A stretch of 64,000 bases of DNA from Ferrovibrio sp. (GTDB lineage Bacteria > Pseudomonadota > Alphaproteobacteria > Ferrovibrionales > Ferrovibrionaceae): positions 1-64,000 of the forward strand of contig NZ_JAOZVR010000118.1 of the NCBI RefSeq assembly GCF_025869515.1, written 5' to 3'. Below the pieces are notes generated by a model. That model made no database searches and was not told where the DNA came from. It was given only the letters and a program-made list of their open reading frames with translations. How positions within the stretch are numbered: position 1 is the first letter of the stretch; every line of letters starts with the position of its first letter. Shown here one piece after another: positions 62,956 to 64,000 of the stretch. A program made the translations under genes and the position numbers.

Positions 62956-63822
62956 CTAAGGGCGCACGCCTATACCCTTGTACCAAGCGTCTTCCAGGTC
63001 GCGCTTCGAACAGCGGAATCGTTCATATCCAACGCCGAACTTCTTGAGCAGCGAATGGACTTCTTGTTCGATTTCATGCGCCCTATTCAGGTTCTGCCAT
63101 TTCTCCGTGTACTCCAGCTTCCAGTCCTCTCCAGTAACTTCGACCGGTACGTGTTTGTTGATTTCTGCGCATCGGGACTTCGGATCTATGGCTCGCCCAA
63201 CCTTCCACAGGTCATGTTTCCCGTACTTCAATACGTAGGTATATGCCGGAACTGACGCATCATGCGTAACCTCACCCGACCAGCTTGATGGTGGCGGCCC
63301 CGGCCGGGTTTTTCGTCCAGCAAGAAGGTCGTCGAGTTTACCGAGTCGTCTGCGAATTTCGTTTTCCGGGAGTGGGTGCTCACGCCAGTTCAGCCCCAGC
63401 ACAAGCTCCTTGTGCGGGCTGAGGACTTCTACTGCCGAGTAAGTGGCAGAGTACGTTAGCTGCGGCATCACGTCGGTCAACAATGGCCTGTCGACCGCCT
63501 CCCAGGCCTTGGTCATCAACAGGGCCTTTGGCCATTTAAATATGCCAGTGTGGTCGCCGTACGGCTCCCAGTTGCCAGGTTCCGTGTCTTCGCGGCGGAC
63601 TACAGTGAGGGTGTCAACCGGTACTCGGCCTATCTCGGCCATTCCGAGAATACGCCCCTGGTCTGCCTCGTCGGCATTCTCGTTTTTGGTGGCGACAAAA
63701 ATGATGCGATCGCCGACATCGCTGTCATCGAGCAAATTCTGGCGATACCCCTCTGCATTGAAGGTAATCACCGGCCAGGTCGTCGGGTCAAAGCCCCAGA
63801 TACGAGTAGCGAAGAGCTTCAT
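62956..63822 (-). CDS. EVE-like and GIY-YIG-like (T5orf172) fusion protein
   Basis: A 288-residue protein. The N-terminal half (IWGFDPTTWPVITFN, VGDRIIFVATKNENADEADQGRILGMAEIG) resembles the EVE/PUA-like fold that reads modified bases. From about residue 190, TYVLKYGKHDLWKVGRAIDPKSRCAEINKH and AHEIEQEVHSLLKKFGVGYERFRCS match the T5orf172 branch of GIY-YIG nucleases. The combination suggests a modification-dependent restriction protein. Its ATG overlaps the stop of the upstream gene (ATGA). Domain calls are by eye. Confidence 0.6.
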   Translation of the reverse strand: MKLFATRIWGFDPTTWPVITFNAEGYRQNLLDDSDVGDRIIFVATKNENADEADQGRILGMAEIGRVPVDTLTVVRREDTEPGNWEPYGDHTGIFKWPKALLMTKAWEAVDRPLLTDVMPQLTYSATYSAVEVLSPHKELVLGLNWREHPLPENEIRRRLGKLDDLLAGRKTRPGPPPSSWSGEVTHDASVPAYTYVLKYGKHDLWKVGRAIDPKSRCAEINKHVPVEVTGEDWKLEYTEKWQNLNRAHEIEQEVHSLLKKFGVGYERFRCSKRDLEDAWYKGIGVRP

Positions 63823-64000
63823 TGTCTGCCCTTCAGCCGGTAGACATCGCTCTCAGGACGCCGAAGGATTCCTTCGCAGGCGCGACGCCCCTCGATGACC
63901 TCGACGCCTTCGATAATCAGGCGGATTATCCAGAGACCGTCCATTTCATCTAGTTCGACCAGACCCTGCTCCTTCAGGAATATAAAATCCTGCCGAAGCT
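63819..64000 (-). CDS. Partial gene upstream of EVE/GIY-YIG gene, possible phage-like winged-helix protein
   Basis: The last 59 residues of a minus-strand gene that enters from beyond the window edge. It reads LRQDFIFLKEQGLVELDEMDGLWIIRLIIEGVEVIEGR, then RACEGILRRPESDVYR. This helix-then-wing pattern with a GxxVxxGR end recalls small winged-helix proteins of Mu-like phages, a weak match. Its stop overlaps the next start by four bases, so the two are co-translated. Confidence 0.55.
   Translation of the reverse strand, partial: LRQDFIFLKEQGLVELDEMDGLWIIRLIIEGVEVIEGRRACEGILRRPESDVYRLKGRQ

Overview
The window is GC-rich and dense with genes. It has FixJ-type response regulators with a MASE1 histidine kinase, Tat-exported hydrolases, an RTX-type secreted protein, and polyamine-type and dipeptide-type ABC operons. 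This suggests an alphaproteobacterium, perhaps Rhodospirillales-like; that is an inference from gene content and not from a marker gene. No rRNA, tRNA or CRISPR array was seen.

Layout. 1-1580: the C-terminal part of a calcium-binding RTX protein. 1.6-7.9 kb: a polyamine-type ABC uptake operon (ATPase, binding protein, two permeases) ending in a PuuE-like deacetylase, with a divergent GntR/FCD regulator. Directly repeated remnants of an IS21-like end flank this block. 8-20 kb: ordinary chromosomal genes, namely two Tat-exported alpha/beta hydrolases, an NDH-2-like flavoprotein, AraC, SDR and MBL-fold proteins, and a four-gene two-component operon (MASE1/PAS/PAS kinase, LuxR-type regulator, lone receiver, LuxR-type regulator). 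20.5-25.1 kb: a minus-strand catabolic block (GNAT-like fragment, EthD, FAH-family hydrolase, VOC protein, FAD-dependent dehydrogenase) whose first gene has lost its N-terminus.

25.1-41.15 kb: a Tn7-like element. Its transposition operon (minus strand, 37.6 to 27.9 kb) encodes a short TnsB-like protein, two very small proteins that resemble the N-terminal domain of TnsB, an unrecognised protein, TnsA, TnsB, TnsC, a large TnsD/TniQ, an HNH protein and a second, smaller TniQ. Cargo includes a two-gene module with a PD-(D/E)XK-like nuclease, a PIN-domain protein with a long acidic tail, a VapBC pair, an AbiEi-like regulator without its toxin, a membrane protein and an XRE regulator. The ends are tentative: TGTCCCTA at 25094 and the inverted TGTTCCTA ending at 41151.

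41.15-60 kb: one long minus-strand catabolic operon. From promoter to end it encodes a 38-residue leader-like protein, a GMC oxidoreductase, a DppABCDF-type importer, an aldehyde dehydrogenase, a second GMC oxidoreductase, a full-length PutA, a gamma-glutamyltransferase, an M24 hydrolase with altered metal ligands, and a frameshifted third GMC fragment. An IclR-type regulator lies upstream, with a perfect 8-1-8 palindrome plus a third half-site at the operon promoter. A divergent S15/CocE-type hydrolase lies beyond it. The set looks built to import a peptide-like or gamma-glutamyl compound, oxidise an alcohol group to an acid, and feed proline or glutamate semialdehyde into glutamate. The 20.5-25.1 kb block is on the same strand and may have been continuous with it before the element inserted.

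62.5-64 kb: debris of an FMN reductase and an SOS-response peptidase, then an EVE-like/GIY-YIG-like fusion protein translationally coupled to an upstream gene that is cut by the window edge.
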